NCBI RefSeq assembly: GCF_014268755.2
Contig: NZ_CP077093.1
Location: 1,414,001-1,478,000 of the forward strand
Length of the DNA stretch: 64,000 nucleotides
Direction: 5' to 3'
Source: Pseudomonas vanderleydeniana
GTDB taxonomy: Bacteria; Pseudomonadota; Gammaproteobacteria; Pseudomonadales; Pseudomonadaceae
Shown: piece by piece, positions 53,987 through 64,000 of the stretch
Position numbering within the stretch: position 1 is the first letter of the stretch
How the letters are laid out: every line of letters begins with the position of its first letter
Notes under the pieces: generated by a model
Told to the model about the DNA's origin: nothing
The model's database searches: none
The model's input: only the letters and a program-made list of their open reading frames with translations
Position numbers and translations under genes: made by a program

Positions 53987-55225
53987 CGGAGGAGGCGTGG
54001 GGGTGGCGCTGGTATGCCAGGCCAGCACCCGGCTGACCCGGTTGTCCTCGGTCTCGAGGATTTCCAGGCGGTATCGTCCGATCTTCAGGCAGACCGCACT
54101 TTCCGGAATGGTTTCCAGGGCTTCGGTCACCAGGCCGTTGAGGGTCTTGGGTCCATCGCAGGGCAGGTGCCAGCCCAGGCTCTTGTTCAGTTCGCGGATC
54201 GAGGCGGCGCCTTCGATCACCAGGCGGCCGTCGGCTTGCGGGTGGATGTGCGGGTTGTCGAGGCTGTGCTCGCTTTCGAACTCGCCGACGATCTCTTCGA
54301 GAATGTCTTCCAGGGTGACGATGCCCAGCACTTCGCCGTACTCGTCCACGACCATGCCCAGTCGCCGCTGCTGCTTGTGGAAGTTCAGCAGTTGCAATTG
54401 CAGCGGGGTGCTTTCCGGGACGAAGTAGGGTTCGTGGCAGGCGCTCAGCAGGGCCGGCAGGGTCAGGCTGGCATCGGGCAGCAGGTGGCGGACCTGGCGG
54501 GTGTTGAGCACCGCCTCGACCTGGTTGATGTCACTGTGGAAAACCGGCAGGCGTGTACGCTTGTTATGGCGCAGTTGCTCGATGATGGCCTCGATCGGGT
54601 CATCGAGGTTGATCCCGTCGACCTCGCTGCGTGGCACCAGGATGTCGTTGACCGTGATGTTGTCCAGCGCATGGATTCCGGACAGCAGCGGTGGCCGGCC
54701 CGAGTGTTCCTTGCCGGGCTCGTCGAGGTCGACCGGTGGCATGTCCTCGTCACTCTGCTTGACTGCGCTGGCCTGGCTGATGAACGGGCGCAGCAAGAGG
54801 CGTGCGCTGCCGTTCATCAGCCAGGCGGCGGGGTAGATGATCTTCAGGGGGATGGCCAGCAGCGTGTTGCCGACCGAGAGCATGGCTTCGGGATAACGCG
54901 CGGCGAGCAGGCGTGGCAGGTAGTCGGCCAGCACCAGCAGGGCGACGGCGCTGCCCAGGCAGGCCAGCCAGGGACCATGGCTACCCCAGAGCAGCAGCGA
55001 GAGCAGGGTGGCGATGATCACGACGACGATGCGGCACAGGGTGTTGCAGAAGATCAGGCTTTCGCGCGGAAAGCTCAGGCGGGCCGCTGGCTTGTCCCCG
55101 GAACGGGTGGCCGGACGCTGGGCCATGAGCAGTTGCTGGGCGACCTCGATGGCGGTGAACAGCGCCGACCAGAGGATCAGCAGGGCCAATACGGCGAGCA
55201 TCGGCCCGGCGGGCAGGTTGTCCAT
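53981..55225 (-). CDS. CNNM/DUF21-CBS-CorC domain protein (putative Mg/Co efflux)
   Basis: Protein of 414 aa with an N-terminal DUF21 membrane domain (about 10-150, four helices), a pair of CBS domains (about 190-320, VNDILVPRSEVDGI and GMVVDEYGEVLGIVTLEDILEEIVGE) and a C-terminal CorC_HlyC domain. Homologues (CorB, YfjD) are linked to magnesium or cobalt export. It ends inside a REP and follows the ypjD-like gene by 12 bases. Confidence 0.9.
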   Translation of the reverse strand: MDNLPAGPMLAVLALLILWSALFTAIEVAQQLLMAQRPATRSGDKPAARLSFPRESLIFCNTLCRIVVVIIATLLSLLLWGSHGPWLACLGSAVALLVLADYLPRLLAARYPEAMLSVGNTLLAIPLKIIYPAAWLMNGSARLLLRPFISQASAVKQSDEDMPPVDLDEPGKEHSGRPPLLSGIHALDNITVNDILVPRSEVDGINLDDPIEAIIEQLRHNKRTRLPVFHSDINQVEAVLNTRQVRHLLPDASLTLPALLSACHEPYFVPESTPLQLQLLNFHKQQRRLGMVVDEYGEVLGIVTLEDILEEIVGEFESEHSLDNPHIHPQADGRLVIEGAASIRELNKSLGWHLPCDGPKTLNGLVTEALETIPESAVCLKIGRYRLEILETEDNRVSRVLAWHTSATPTPPPL

Positions 55226-55237
55226 GTTCTCGGCCCG

Positions 55238-56050
55238 TCAGATGTGCAGGATGTATTCGCGGACCAGCTTGCTGCCGAAGTAGGCCAGCATCAGCAGGCA
55301 GAAACCGGCCAGGGTCCAGCGGATCGCCTTGTGCCCGCGCCAGCCAAGGCGGTTGCGCCCCCACAGCAGCACGCTGAACACCACCCAGGCCAGGCAGGCC
55401 AGCAGGGTCTTGTGCACCAGGTGCTGGGCGAACAGGTTCTCGACGAACAGCCAGCCGGAGATCAGCGACAGCGACAGCAGCGTCCAGCCGGCCCAGAGGA
55501 AACCGAACAGCAGGCTTTCCATGGTCTGCAGGGGCGGAAAGTTGCGGATCAGGCCCGAGGGATGCTTGTTCTTGAGCTGGTGGTCCTGCAGCAGGAGCAA
55601 CAGCGACTGGAATACCGCGATGGTGAACATGCCGTAGGCGAGGATCGACAGCAGGATATGCGCGAGGATACCGGGCTCCTCGTCGATGATCTGCACCGTG
55701 CCCGACGGCGCGAACTGCGCCAGCAGGACCGTCAGCAGGCCCAGTGGGAACAACAGCAGCAGCAGGTTCTCCACGGGAATGCGCAGGCAGGCGACCAGGG
55801 TCAGGGCGATCACCGCGACGGCGATCAGGCTGGCCGCGTTGAAGAAGTCCAGGCCCAGGCCGACCGGGGTCGCCAGGTGGGTGCACAGGGCGATGGCGTG
55901 GGCCAGCAGGGCGAAGGTGCCGAGCCCGACCAGCAGGCGTTTGTCGGCCTTGGCACGCTGGCGCAGGCGCGCACCTTGATAGAGGGCCGCGGCGGCATAC
56001 AGGCAGGCTGCGGCAATGCTGGTCAGAAAACTGGGTGACAAAGGAAACAT
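55238..56050 (-). CDS. CcsA/YpjD-like inner-membrane protein
   Basis: Membrane protein of 270 aa with eight or so helices, of the cytochrome c assembly (CcsA/ResC) superfamily, YpjD branch. The family HxxxxxxAYxxF-like segment is seen as AHILLSILAYGMFTIAVFQSL, and a WW-type motif is lacking, so a true haem-export role is doubtful. It is divergent from ffh and probably cotranscribed with the CorC-type gene, the usual arrangement. ATG at 56050. Confidence 0.85.
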   Translation of the reverse strand: MFPLSPSFLTSIAAACLYAAAALYQGARLRQRAKADKRLLVGLGTFALLAHAIALCTHLATPVGLGLDFFNAASLIAVAVIALTLVACLRIPVENLLLLLFPLGLLTVLLAQFAPSGTVQIIDEEPGILAHILLSILAYGMFTIAVFQSLLLLLQDHQLKNKHPSGLIRNFPPLQTMESLLFGFLWAGWTLLSLSLISGWLFVENLFAQHLVHKTLLACLAWVVFSVLLWGRNRLGWRGHKAIRWTLAGFCLLMLAYFGSKLVREYILHI

Positions 56051-56238
56051 AAGTCCTGTGAGGCAAGCCCGAAAGGCGCTGAGTTTGGCATACAACCGCC
56101 AGTCCACGAAAGACCGTGGCGCTAGTGCCGCGCACGCAGTCTCGCTATAATTCGCGATCTGCCCACGCTGCAGGCTTGCCAGGCGCGTCTTTGCGTTCGC
56201 CGGCGGCCCATTACCTCAGTGGCTTCAAAGGATCGCGC

Positions 56239-57615
<1,377 letters not shown>

Positions 57616-57764
57616 GGAATCTGCGCCGGCCGTCGTGTCGGCGTTGCCTCGCAGGGATGCGGGGAACTCCAGCAAACCCGCACTGGCGGGGGCTGACCCG
57701 CCGTTGATCACAACGGCTTCATGGCAGATATCTATTGCACGGCGCTGGACGCCGGAAAAAGGCA

Positions 57765-57793
57765 TTGGCAAAAGTCCGGATATTCCTTAGAAT
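57765..57793 (+). promoter_or_regulatory. rpsP-rimM-trmD-rplS promoter
   Basis: TTGGCA (57765-57770) and TAGAAT (57788-57793), each one base from consensus, with a spacer of exactly 17 bp; about 70 bp upstream of rpsP. A leader of this length leaves room for regulation, but no clear structure was identified. Confidence 0.75.
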
Positions 57794-57865
57794 ATGCGGC
57801 CTTTCGGGCACCCATGCCCGCTGTGCATTTAGATTTGCAGCACCGACTACAGGAACGATGTTCAC

Positions 57866-58117
57866 ATGCTAACAATCCGTCTTGCCCTTGGCGGCTCCAA
57901 AAAGCGCCCGTTTTACCACCTGACCGTAACCGACAGCCGCAACGCTCGTGACGGTTCGCACAAAGAACAAGTGGGTTTCTTCAACCCGATTGCTCGTGGT
58001 CAGGAAGTTCGTCTGTCCGTGAACCAAGAGCGCGTCAACTACTGGTTGAGCGTTGGTGCACAACCTTCTGAGCGTGTTGCTCAGTTGCTGAAGGAAAACG
58101 CCAAGGCTGCGGCCTGA
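57866..58117 (+). CDS. rpsP: 30S ribosomal protein S16
   Basis: Ribosomal protein of 83 aa ([20 protein letters not shown]). First gene of the rpsP-rimM-trmD-rplS operon. Codon use is strongly biased, as in highly expressed genes. Confidence 0.98.
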   Translation: MLTIRLALGGSKKRPFYHLTVTDSRNARDGSHKEQVGFFNPIARGQEVRLSVNQERVNYWLSVGAQPSERVAQLLKENAKAAA

Positions 58118-58122
58118 GCGAT

Positions 58123-58659
58123 ATGAACGCGACGCCTGCTTCTACCGATGATCTGATCGTTATCGGCAAGATCTATTCTGTTCATGGCGTTCGCGGCGAA
58201 GTGAAGGTTTATTCCTTTACTGATCCGATCAAGAACCTGTTGAACTACAAGACCTGGACGCTCAAGCGCGAAGGTAGTGTCAAGCAGGTTGAGCTGGTCA
58301 GTGGACGCGGGAACGATAAGTTCCTGGTCGCGAAGCTCAAGGGTCTCGATGATCGTGAAGAAGCACGTCTTCTGGCCGGTTATGAGATCTGCGTGCCAAG
58401 CAGCCTGTTCCCTGAGTTGACCGACGGCGAGTACTACTGGTACCAGCTGGAAGGTCTCAAGGTCATCGACATCCTCGGGCAACTGCTCGGGAAAATCGAT
58501 CACCTGCTCGAAACCGGCTCGAATGATGTCATGGTGGTCAAGCCTTGTCCGGGCAGCCTGGATGATCGCGAACGCCTGTTGCCGTATACCGAGCAATGCG
58601 TGTTGGCAGTCGACCTGGTGGCTGGCGAGATGAAGGTGGATTGGGACGCGGACTTCTAA
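58123..58659 (+). CDS. rimM: 16S rRNA processing factor RimM
   Basis: Factor of 178 aa that binds S19 and helps 30S head maturation. The N-terminal RimM domain has IGKIYSVHGVRGEVKVYSFTD; the C-terminal PRC-barrel has DGEYYWYQLEGL. It starts five bases after rpsP. Confidence 0.97.
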   Translation: MNATPASTDDLIVIGKIYSVHGVRGEVKVYSFTDPIKNLLNYKTWTLKREGSVKQVELVSGRGNDKFLVAKLKGLDDREEARLLAGYEICVPSSLFPELTDGEYYWYQLEGLKVIDILGQLLGKIDHLLETGSNDVMVVKPCPGSLDDRERLLPYTEQCVLAVDLVAGEMKVDWDADF

Positions 58660-58662
58660 GCA

Positions 58663-59415
58663 ATGGCGAGCCTGCGCGTAGAAGTGATTACGCTGTTTCC
58701 CGAGATGTTTTCCGCCATCAGCGACTACGGCGTCAGTAGCCGTGCGGTGAAACAGGGGTTGTTGCAACTGACCTGTTGGAACCCGCGGGACTACACCACG
58801 GATCGACATCACACTGTGGATGATCGCCCATTTGGCGGTGGTCCGGGCATGGTGATGAAGATCAAGCCCCTCGAGGACGCCCTGGTCGAGGCCAAGGCAG
58901 CAGCGGGGGAGGCGGCGAAGGTGATCTACCTGTCGCCCCAGGGTCGGCAACTGAATCAGTTGGCGGTTCGCGACCTGGCGAAAGAGGATGCCTTGATCCT
59001 CATTGCTGGTCGTTATGAAGGCATCGACGAGCGTTTCATAGAGGCGCATGTCGATGAAGAGTGGTCGATTGGGGACTATGTCCTGTCCGGTGGTGAACTG
59101 CCGGCAATGGTCCTGATAGATGCGGTTACACGACTGCTGCCCGGAGCTTTAGGGCATGCGGACTCCGCGGAGGAAGATTCCTTCACGGATGGTTTGCTGG
59201 ATTGCCCGCACTACACCCGTCCGGAGGTGTATGCGGATCAGCGTGTTCCCGACGTGTTGCTCAGTGGCAACCACGCACATATCCGGCGTTGGCGTCTGAA
59301 GCAGTCCCTTGGCAGGACCTCGGAACGACGCGCCGATCTTCTGGAAAGACGCTCGCTTTCTGGAGAAGAGAAGAAGCTGCTCGAGGAATACATCCGCGAG
59401 CGGGACGATAGTTAA
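58663..59415 (+). CDS. trmD: tRNA (guanine-N1)-methyltransferase TrmD
   Basis: SPOUT methyltransferase of 250 aa that makes m1G37 and prevents frameshifting. The SAM-binding knot carries [14 protein letters not shown] and [14 protein letters not shown]; the linker [16 protein letters not shown] is typical. It starts three bases after rimM. Confidence 0.98.
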   Translation: MASLRVEVITLFPEMFSAISDYGVSSRAVKQGLLQLTCWNPRDYTTDRHHTVDDRPFGGGPGMVMKIKPLEDALVEAKAAAGEAAKVIYLSPQGRQLNQLAVRDLAKEDALILIAGRYEGIDERFIEAHVDEEWSIGDYVLSGGELPAMVLIDAVTRLLPGALGHADSAEEDSFTDGLLDCPHYTRPEVYADQRVPDVLLSGNHAHIRRWRLKQSLGRTSERRADLLERRSLSGEEKKLLEEYIRERDDS

Positions 59416-59460
59416 CAACGTATCGATGGTAGATCCGACGATTTACCTTAGGAGCACAGC

Positions 59461-59811
59461 ATGACCAACAAAATCATTCTGCAACTCGAAGCCGAGCAGA
59501 TGACCAAAGAGATCCCAGCCTTTGCCCCGGGCGACACCATTGTCGTTCAGGTGAAAGTGAAGGAAGGCGATCGTTCGCGTCTGCAGGCCTTTGAAGGCGT
59601 GGTAATTGCCAAGCGTAACCGCGGTGTGAACAGCGCGTTCACCGTACGTAAAATCTCCAACGGTGTTGGCGTAGAGCGTACTTTCCAGACCTACAGCCCG
59701 CAAATCGACAGCATGGCTGTCAAGCGTCGCGGCGACGTACGTAAAGCCAAGCTGTACTACCTGCGCGACCTGTCGGGTAAAGCAGCTCGCATCAAGGAAA
59801 AACTGGCCTGA
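59461..59811 (+). CDS. rplS: 50S ribosomal protein L19
   Basis: Ribosomal protein of 116 aa at the 30S-50S interface ([34 protein letters not shown]). Last gene of its operon; TTAGGAGCACAGC precedes the ATG and a strong terminator follows 18 bases after the stop. Confidence 0.98.
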   Translation: MTNKIILQLEAEQMTKEIPAFAPGDTIVVQVKVKEGDRSRLQAFEGVVIAKRNRGVNSAFTVRKISNGVGVERTFQTYSPQIDSMAVKRRGDVRKAKLYYLRDLSGKAARIKEKLA

Positions 59812-59829
59812 GTCCAGCTTCCGATGCAG

Positions 59830-59857
59830 AAAAAAGCAGCCTACGGGCTGCTTTTTT
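59830..59857 (+). terminator. intrinsic terminator after rplS
   Basis: AAAAAAGCAGCC / GGCTGCTTTTTT, a 12-bp complementary stem with loop TACG. Confidence 0.92.
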
Positions 59858-59922
59858 GTTGCCTGGACTTTTATCCTTGGGCACTCTGGCCCGGTTCGCC
59901 GTGTCACGTTGCTCGAGTCCCT

Positions 59923-60819
59923 ATGCCTGCCATCGATCATCCCCTCATCGACCAGTTCCTCGACGCCCTGTGGTTGGAAAAAGGCCTCTCGGACAATACC
60001 CGTGATGCCTATCGAAGCGATTTGACGCTGTTCAATGGCTGGCTGCAGGACAAGGGCCTGGAACTGGCCAGCGCCGGGCGCGAACTGATCCTCGATCACT
60101 TGTCCTGGCGCCTGGAACAAGCCTACAAGCCGCGCTCCACTGCGCGTTTCCTCTCGGGGGCACGTGGCTTCTATCGCTATCTCCTGCGGGAAAAACTAAT
60201 CGCCGTCGACCCGACCCTGCAGGTTGAAATGCCGCAGTTGGGCAGGCCACTCCCCAAGTCCTTGTCGGAAGCCGACGTCGAGGCGCTGCTCAAGGCGCCG
60301 GACCTGAGCGAGGCCATCGGCCAGCGCGACCGTGCCATGCTTGAAGTGCTCTATGCCTGTGGGTTGCGGGTGACCGAGCTGGTCAGCCTGACTCTGGAAC
60401 AGGTCAACCTGCGCCAGGGCGTGCTGCGGGTGATGGGCAAGGGCAGCAAGGAGCGGCTGGTGCCGATGGGCGAGGAGGCGATCGTCTGGGTCGAGCGCTA
60501 TCTGCGCGATGCCCGTGGCGAGCTGCTCGGCGGACGCCCCAGTGACGTGCTGTTTCCCAGTCAGCGCGGTGAACAGATGACGCGCCAGACCTTCTGGCAC
60601 CGGATCAAGCACCAGGCCCAGGTGGCCGGGATCGGCAAGTCGCTGTCGCCGCATACCCTGCGTCACGCCTTCGCCACCCACCTGCTCAACCATGGCGCGG
60701 ACCTGCGGGTCGTGCAGATGCTGCTCGGCCACAGTGACCTGTCGACCACCCAGATCTACACCCATGTCGCCCGTGCCCGGCTGCAGGAGATGCATGCCAG
60801 GCATCACCCGCGCGGTTGA
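59923..60819 (+). CDS. xerD: tyrosine recombinase XerD
   Basis: Site-specific recombinase of 298 aa that resolves chromosome dimers at dif with XerC. SAM-like N-terminal domain, then the catalytic residues R149 (YACGLRVTEL), HTLRHAFATHLL, LLGHSDLSTTQ and nucleophile Y279. The ATG at 59923 gives the E. coli-like length; the open frame before it runs back through the rplS terminator. Confidence 0.97.
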   Translation: MPAIDHPLIDQFLDALWLEKGLSDNTRDAYRSDLTLFNGWLQDKGLELASAGRELILDHLSWRLEQAYKPRSTARFLSGARGFYRYLLREKLIAVDPTLQVEMPQLGRPLPKSLSEADVEALLKAPDLSEAIGQRDRAMLEVLYACGLRVTELVSLTLEQVNLRQGVLRVMGKGSKERLVPMGEEAIVWVERYLRDARGELLGGRPSDVLFPSQRGEQMTRQTFWHRIKHQAQVAGIGKSLSPHTLRHAFATHLLNHGADLRVVQMLLGHSDLSTTQIYTHVARARLQEMHARHHPRG

Positions 60820-60948
60820 TCCATACGGGCTTCGGCCCGGCCGGGCTTATGTGTTAGGCTCTATCGGTTTGCGATGCGGGCGCTTGGAGTCGCTCCGTTT
60901 CAGAATGGACAGACCAGCCTGGCCTCGTGCCCGCTATCAGGAGTTCCC

Positions 60949-61680
60949 ATGCGCTTGATCCAGATTTTCGCCGCCGCCGCCCTGGCGTTGGCCAGCACCT
61001 TCGCCCTGGCCGACGACGCGGCCGAGCAGGCGATCCGCAAGAGCCTCGACAGCCTCCAGCTGGAAACCCCGGTGGAGAGCATCACCGCCAGCCCGTTGAG
61101 CGGCCTGTACGAGGTCAAGCTCAAGGGCAGCCGCGTGTTGTATGCCAGCGCCGACGGCCAGTTCGTCATGCAGGGCTACCTGTTCCAGCTCAAGGATGGC
61201 AAGCCGGTCAACCTGACCGAGAAGACCGAGCGCCTGGGCATCTCGAAGCTGATCAACGGTATTCCGGTGGCCGAAACCGTGGTCTATCCGGCCATTGGTG
61301 AAACCAAGTCGCACATCACCGTGTTCACCGACACCACCTGTCCTTATTGCCACAAGCTGCACGCCGAAGTGCCGGCCCTGAACAAGATGGGCATCGAGGT
61401 CCGCTACGTGGCGTTCCCGCGCCAGGGCCTGGGTTCGCCGGGTGACCAGCAGTTGCAGGCGGTCTGGTGCTCGACCGACAAGCGTGCGGCGATGGACAAG
61501 ATGGTCGAAGGCGAGGAAATCAAGGCGGCCAAGTGCGCCAACCCGGTTTCCCGGCAGTTCGCCCTTGGCCAGTCGATCGGGGTCAACGGTACGCCGGCCA
61601 TCGTTTTGGCTGACGGCCAGGTGATTCCGGGCTACCAGCCGGCGGCACAAGTTGCCAAACTGGCGCTGGCAGCCAAGTAA
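60949..61680 (+). CDS. dsbC: protein disulfide isomerase DsbC
   Basis: Periplasmic thiol:disulfide isomerase of 243 aa. Signal peptide cleaved after ...TFALA (about residue 21), N-terminal dimerisation domain, then a thioredoxin fold with CPYC (C131, C134) and a second structural cysteine pair. xerD-dsbC-hom-thrC is the usual order. An intrinsic terminator follows. Confidence 0.97.
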   Translation: MRLIQIFAAAALALASTFALADDAAEQAIRKSLDSLQLETPVESITASPLSGLYEVKLKGSRVLYASADGQFVMQGYLFQLKDGKPVNLTEKTERLGISKLINGIPVAETVVYPAIGETKSHITVFTDTTCPYCHKLHAEVPALNKMGIEVRYVAFPRQGLGSPGDQQLQAVWCSTDKRAAMDKMVEGEEIKAAKCANPVSRQFALGQSIGVNGTPAIVLADGQVIPGYQPAAQVAKLALAAK

Positions 61681-61751
61681 TTCAGTCTCGTCGCAGTCAG
61701 CCTTCTGACGAGCACGGCCACGGGCATCAGGTCCGTCGGTCTTAAACAGCA

Positions 61752-61779
61752 AGCCGCTGGTGGATCAGCGGCTGTTTTT
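61752..61779 (+). terminator. intrinsic terminator between dsbC and hom
   Basis: AGCCGCTG / CAGCGGCT stem with loop GTGGAT, followed by GTTTTT; 42 bases before the hom GTG start. Confidence 0.85.
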
Positions 61780-61820
61780 CACGGCCGACCTCGTGTCGGC
61801 CGTTTCATGGGGAGTCAAGA

Positions 61821-63125
61821 GTGAAACCGGTCAAAGTAGGCATCTGTGGGTTAGGTACCGTCGGTGGCGGCACCTTCAACGTACTTCAGCGTAACGCCGA
61901 GGAAATTGCTCGTCGTGCCGGGCGTGGGATCGAAGTGGCACAGATTGCCATTCGCACGCCAAAGCCTCAGTTCCAAACGACCGGTATTGCGATTACCAAC
62001 GATGTCTTCGAAGTGGCCACGAACCCTGAGATCGACGTCGTCGTAGAGTTGATGGGCGGCTATACCGTTGCCCGTGAGCTGGTACTCAAAGCGATCGAGA
62101 ACGGCAAGCACGTGGTTACCGCGAACAAGGCGCTGATCGCCGTGCACGGTAACGAAATTTTCGCCAAGGCCCGTGAAAAGGGCGTGATCGTGGCCTTCGA
62201 GGCCGCGGTGGCAGGCGGCATCCCGGTGATCAAGGCGATTCGCGAAGGCCTGTCGGCCAACCGGATCAACTGGGTCGCGGGCATCATCAACGGCACTGGC
62301 AACTTCATCCTCACCGAAATGCGCGAGAAGGGCCGTACCTTCGAGGACGTATTGGTCGAGGCCCAGGCCCTGGGTTACGCCGAGGCCGATCCGACCTTCG
62401 ACGTCGAGGGTATCGACGCTGCGCACAAGCTGACCATCCTGGCGTCCATCGCCTTCGGTATTCCGCTGCAGTTCGACAAGGCCTACACCGAGGGCATCAC
62501 CAAGCTGACCACGGCGGACGTGAACTACGCCGAGGCCCTGGGCTATCGCATCAAGCACCTGGGCGTGGCGCGCAGCACCGCGGCCGGTATCGAGCTGCGG
62601 GTGCACCCGACGCTGATCCCGGCCGATCGCCTGATCGCCAACGTCAACGGCGTGATGAACGCGGTCATGGTCAACGGCGATGCCGCCGGCTCGACCCTGT
62701 TCTACGGTGCCGGTGCCGGCATGGAGCCGACCGCTTCCTCGGTGATCGCCGACCTGGTCGACGTGGTTCGCGCCATGACCTCCGATCCGGAGAACCGCGT
62801 GCCGCACCTGGCCTTCCAGCCGGACTCGCTGTCGGCTCACCCGATCCTGCCGATCGAAGCCTGCGAGAGCTCGTACTACCTGCGTATCCAGGCCAAGGAC
62901 CATCCGGGCGTGCTGGCCCAGGTGGCGAGCATCCTGTCCGAGCGCGGGATCAACATCGAGTCGATCATGCAGAAGGAAGTCGAGGAGCAGGATGGCCTGG
63001 TGCCGATGATCCTGCTGACCCACCGCGTGGTCGAACAACGCATCAACGATGCCATCGCGGCGCTGGAGGCCCTGCAGGGTGTGGTCGGCCCTGTCGTGCG
63101 GATCCGCGTCGAGCATTTGAACTGA
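61821..63125 (+). CDS. hom: homoserine dehydrogenase
   Basis: Enzyme of 434 aa that reduces aspartate semialdehyde to homoserine. NAD(P)-binding VGICGLGTVGGGTF at the N-terminus, the catalytic GIINGTGNFILTEM region, and a C-terminal ACT domain (about 350-434) for threonine feedback. GTG start after GGGGAGTCAAGA. It is followed by thrC with a 31-bp gap. Confidence 0.97.
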   Translation: MKPVKVGICGLGTVGGGTFNVLQRNAEEIARRAGRGIEVAQIAIRTPKPQFQTTGIAITNDVFEVATNPEIDVVVELMGGYTVARELVLKAIENGKHVVTANKALIAVHGNEIFAKAREKGVIVAFEAAVAGGIPVIKAIREGLSANRINWVAGIINGTGNFILTEMREKGRTFEDVLVEAQALGYAEADPTFDVEGIDAAHKLTILASIAFGIPLQFDKAYTEGITKLTTADVNYAEALGYRIKHLGVARSTAAGIELRVHPTLIPADRLIANVNGVMNAVMVNGDAAGSTLFYGAGAGMEPTASSVIADLVDVVRAMTSDPENRVPHLAFQPDSLSAHPILPIEACESSYYLRIQAKDHPGVLAQVASILSERGINIESIMQKEVEEQDGLVPMILLTHRVVEQRINDAIAALEALQGVVGPVVRIRVEHLN

Positions 63126-63156
63126 GTCGACGTCGTCGACTGGAGAGGAATTTTTC

Positions 63157-64000
63157 ATGCGTTACATCAGTACCCGCGGCCAGGCGCCCGCGCTGAACTT
63201 CGAAGACGTGCTGCTGGCCGGCCTGGCCAGCGATGGCGGCCTGTACGTGCCGGAGAACCTGCCACGCTTCACCCAGGAGGAGATCGCTTCCTGGGCCGGC
63301 CTGCCGTACCACGAGCTGGCGTTCCGGGTCATGCGCCCGTTCGTCACTGGCAGCATTCCCGATGCGGACTTCAAGAAGATCCTCGAGGAAACCTACGCTG
63401 TCTTCGCCCATAACGCCGTGGCGCCCCTGCGCCAGCTGAACGGTAACGAGTGGGTGCTCGAGCTGTTCCACGGCCCGACCCTGGCCTTCAAGGACTTCGC
63501 CCTGCAACTGCTGGGTCGCCTGCTCGACTACGTGCTGGCCAAACGCGGCGAGCGCGTGGTGATCATCGGCGCGACCTCCGGTGACACCGGCTCGGCGGCG
63601 ATCGAAGGCTGCAAGCACTGCGAGAACGTCGACATCTTCATCCTGCACCCGCACAACCGGGTGTCGGAGGTGCAGCGCCGGCAGATGACCACCATCTTCG
63701 GCGAGAACATCCACAACATCGCCGTCGAAGGCAACTTCGACGACTGCCAGGAGATGGTCAAGAACAGCTTCGCCGACCAGAGCTTCCTCAAGGGCACGCG
63801 CCTGGTTGCGGTGAACTCGATCAACTGGGCGCGGATCATGGCCCAGATCGTCTACTACTTCCACGCGGCGCTGCAGTTGGGTGGCCCGGCACGTTCGGTG
63901 TCGTTCTCGGTGCCAACCGGCAACTTCGGCGATATCTTCGCCGGGTATCTGGCGCGCAACATGGGCCTGCCGATCAATCAACTGATCGTCGCGACCAACC
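63157..64000 (+). CDS. thrC: threonine synthase ThrC (partial, cut by window end)
   Basis: First 281 codons of threonine synthase, a PLP enzyme that converts O-phosphohomoserine to threonine. The start MRYISTRGQAPALNFEDVLL and the PLP lysine in HGPTLAFKDFALQLLG are visible, then GATSGDTGSAA and SVPTGNFGDIFAGY. GAGAGGAA precedes the ATG. The 3' end lies beyond the window. Confidence 0.96.
   Translation, partial: MRYISTRGQAPALNFEDVLLAGLASDGGLYVPENLPRFTQEEIASWAGLPYHELAFRVMRPFVTGSIPDADFKKILEETYAVFAHNAVAPLRQLNGNEWVLELFHGPTLAFKDFALQLLGRLLDYVLAKRGERVVIIGATSGDTGSAAIEGCKHCENVDIFILHPHNRVSEVQRRQMTTIFGENIHNIAVEGNFDDCQEMVKNSFADQSFLKGTRLVAVNSINWARIMAQIVYYFHAALQLGGPARSVSFSVPTGNFGDIFAGYLARNMGLPINQLIVATN

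Noticed and set aside
60820..60948. extended N-terminus of DsbC from an ATG at 60874
   Set aside because: The extra 25 residues would hide the clear signal peptide MRLIQIFAAAALALAS, so the start at 60949 is preferred.

Overview
The window is a contiguous stretch of a Pseudomonas chromosome, most likely of the P. fluorescens/P. protegens lineage. This rests on the high-GC codon use, the protein sequences and gene order (isc operon, ndk-rlmN-pilF-rodZ-ispG-hisS-yfgM-bamB-der, holC-pepA, lptFG, lepA-lepB-rnc-era-recO-pdxJ, purL, a PTS-type nag operon, ffh, rpsP-rimM-trmD-rplS, xerD-dsbC-hom-thrC), the full-length single-chain PurL, and several families of extragenic palindromes (REP/REPIN) typical of fluorescent pseudomonads. 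No prophage, insertion sequence, CRISPR array, rRNA or tRNA gene was found. Most genes are core housekeeping genes.

Layout. 1-5.7 kb: complete iscRSUA-hscBA-fdx-iscX iron-sulfur cluster operon, starting exactly at its IscR-regulated promoter. 5.7-15.1 kb: ndk, then rlmN, pilF, rodZ, ispG, hisS, yfgM, bamB and der on the plus strand, linking nucleotide balance, translation accuracy, pili and cell shape, isoprenoids, outer-membrane assembly and ribosome assembly. 15.1-17.1 kb: a transaminase/omega-amidase pair. 17.3-25.1 kb, minus strand: leuA with a long, possibly regulatory leader; valS; a Pseudomonas-type hypothetical gene translationally coupled to holC; pepA. 25.3-34.2 kb, plus: lptF-lptG (LPS export), lepA-lepB-DUF4845-rnc-era, recO, pdxJ. 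34.4-40.4 kb: mltF (minus), purL and a small YqfO/NIF3-like gene (plus). 40.3-47.5 kb, minus: nagR-nagA-nagB(SIS)-nagF-nagE, a complete N-acetylglucosamine uptake and catabolism operon. 47.6-52.1 kb: an L,D-transpeptidase, two divergent Nudix hydrolases, gamma-carbonic anhydrase, DUF1289, a VUT-family transporter, purT. 52.3-56.1 kb, minus: MFS (MHS family) transporter, CorC/CNNM-type protein, YpjD/CcsA-like protein. 56.2-64 kb, plus: ffh, rpsP-rimM-trmD-rplS, xerD, dsbC, hom, and the first part of thrC, cut by the window edge.

The most interesting signals are regulatory rather than new genes. (i) Two perfect AANAANAA (Hfq/Crc catabolite-control) motifs sit exactly on the translation starts of nagE and nagF, below a nag promoter whose -10 box lies at the edge of a palindromic GntR operator. 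(ii) A 25-codon leader ORF followed by a weak hairpin and U-run precedes leuA, with a perfect inverted repeat further upstream. (iii) A terminator-like hairpin carries a TATAAT box in its loop at the isc/ndk junction. (iv) There are two related ~150-bp palindromic elements with terminal inverted repeats, and a six-unit 23-bp tandem array bracketed by copies of the hairpin from which it appears to derive. No wholly new multi-gene system could be supported.
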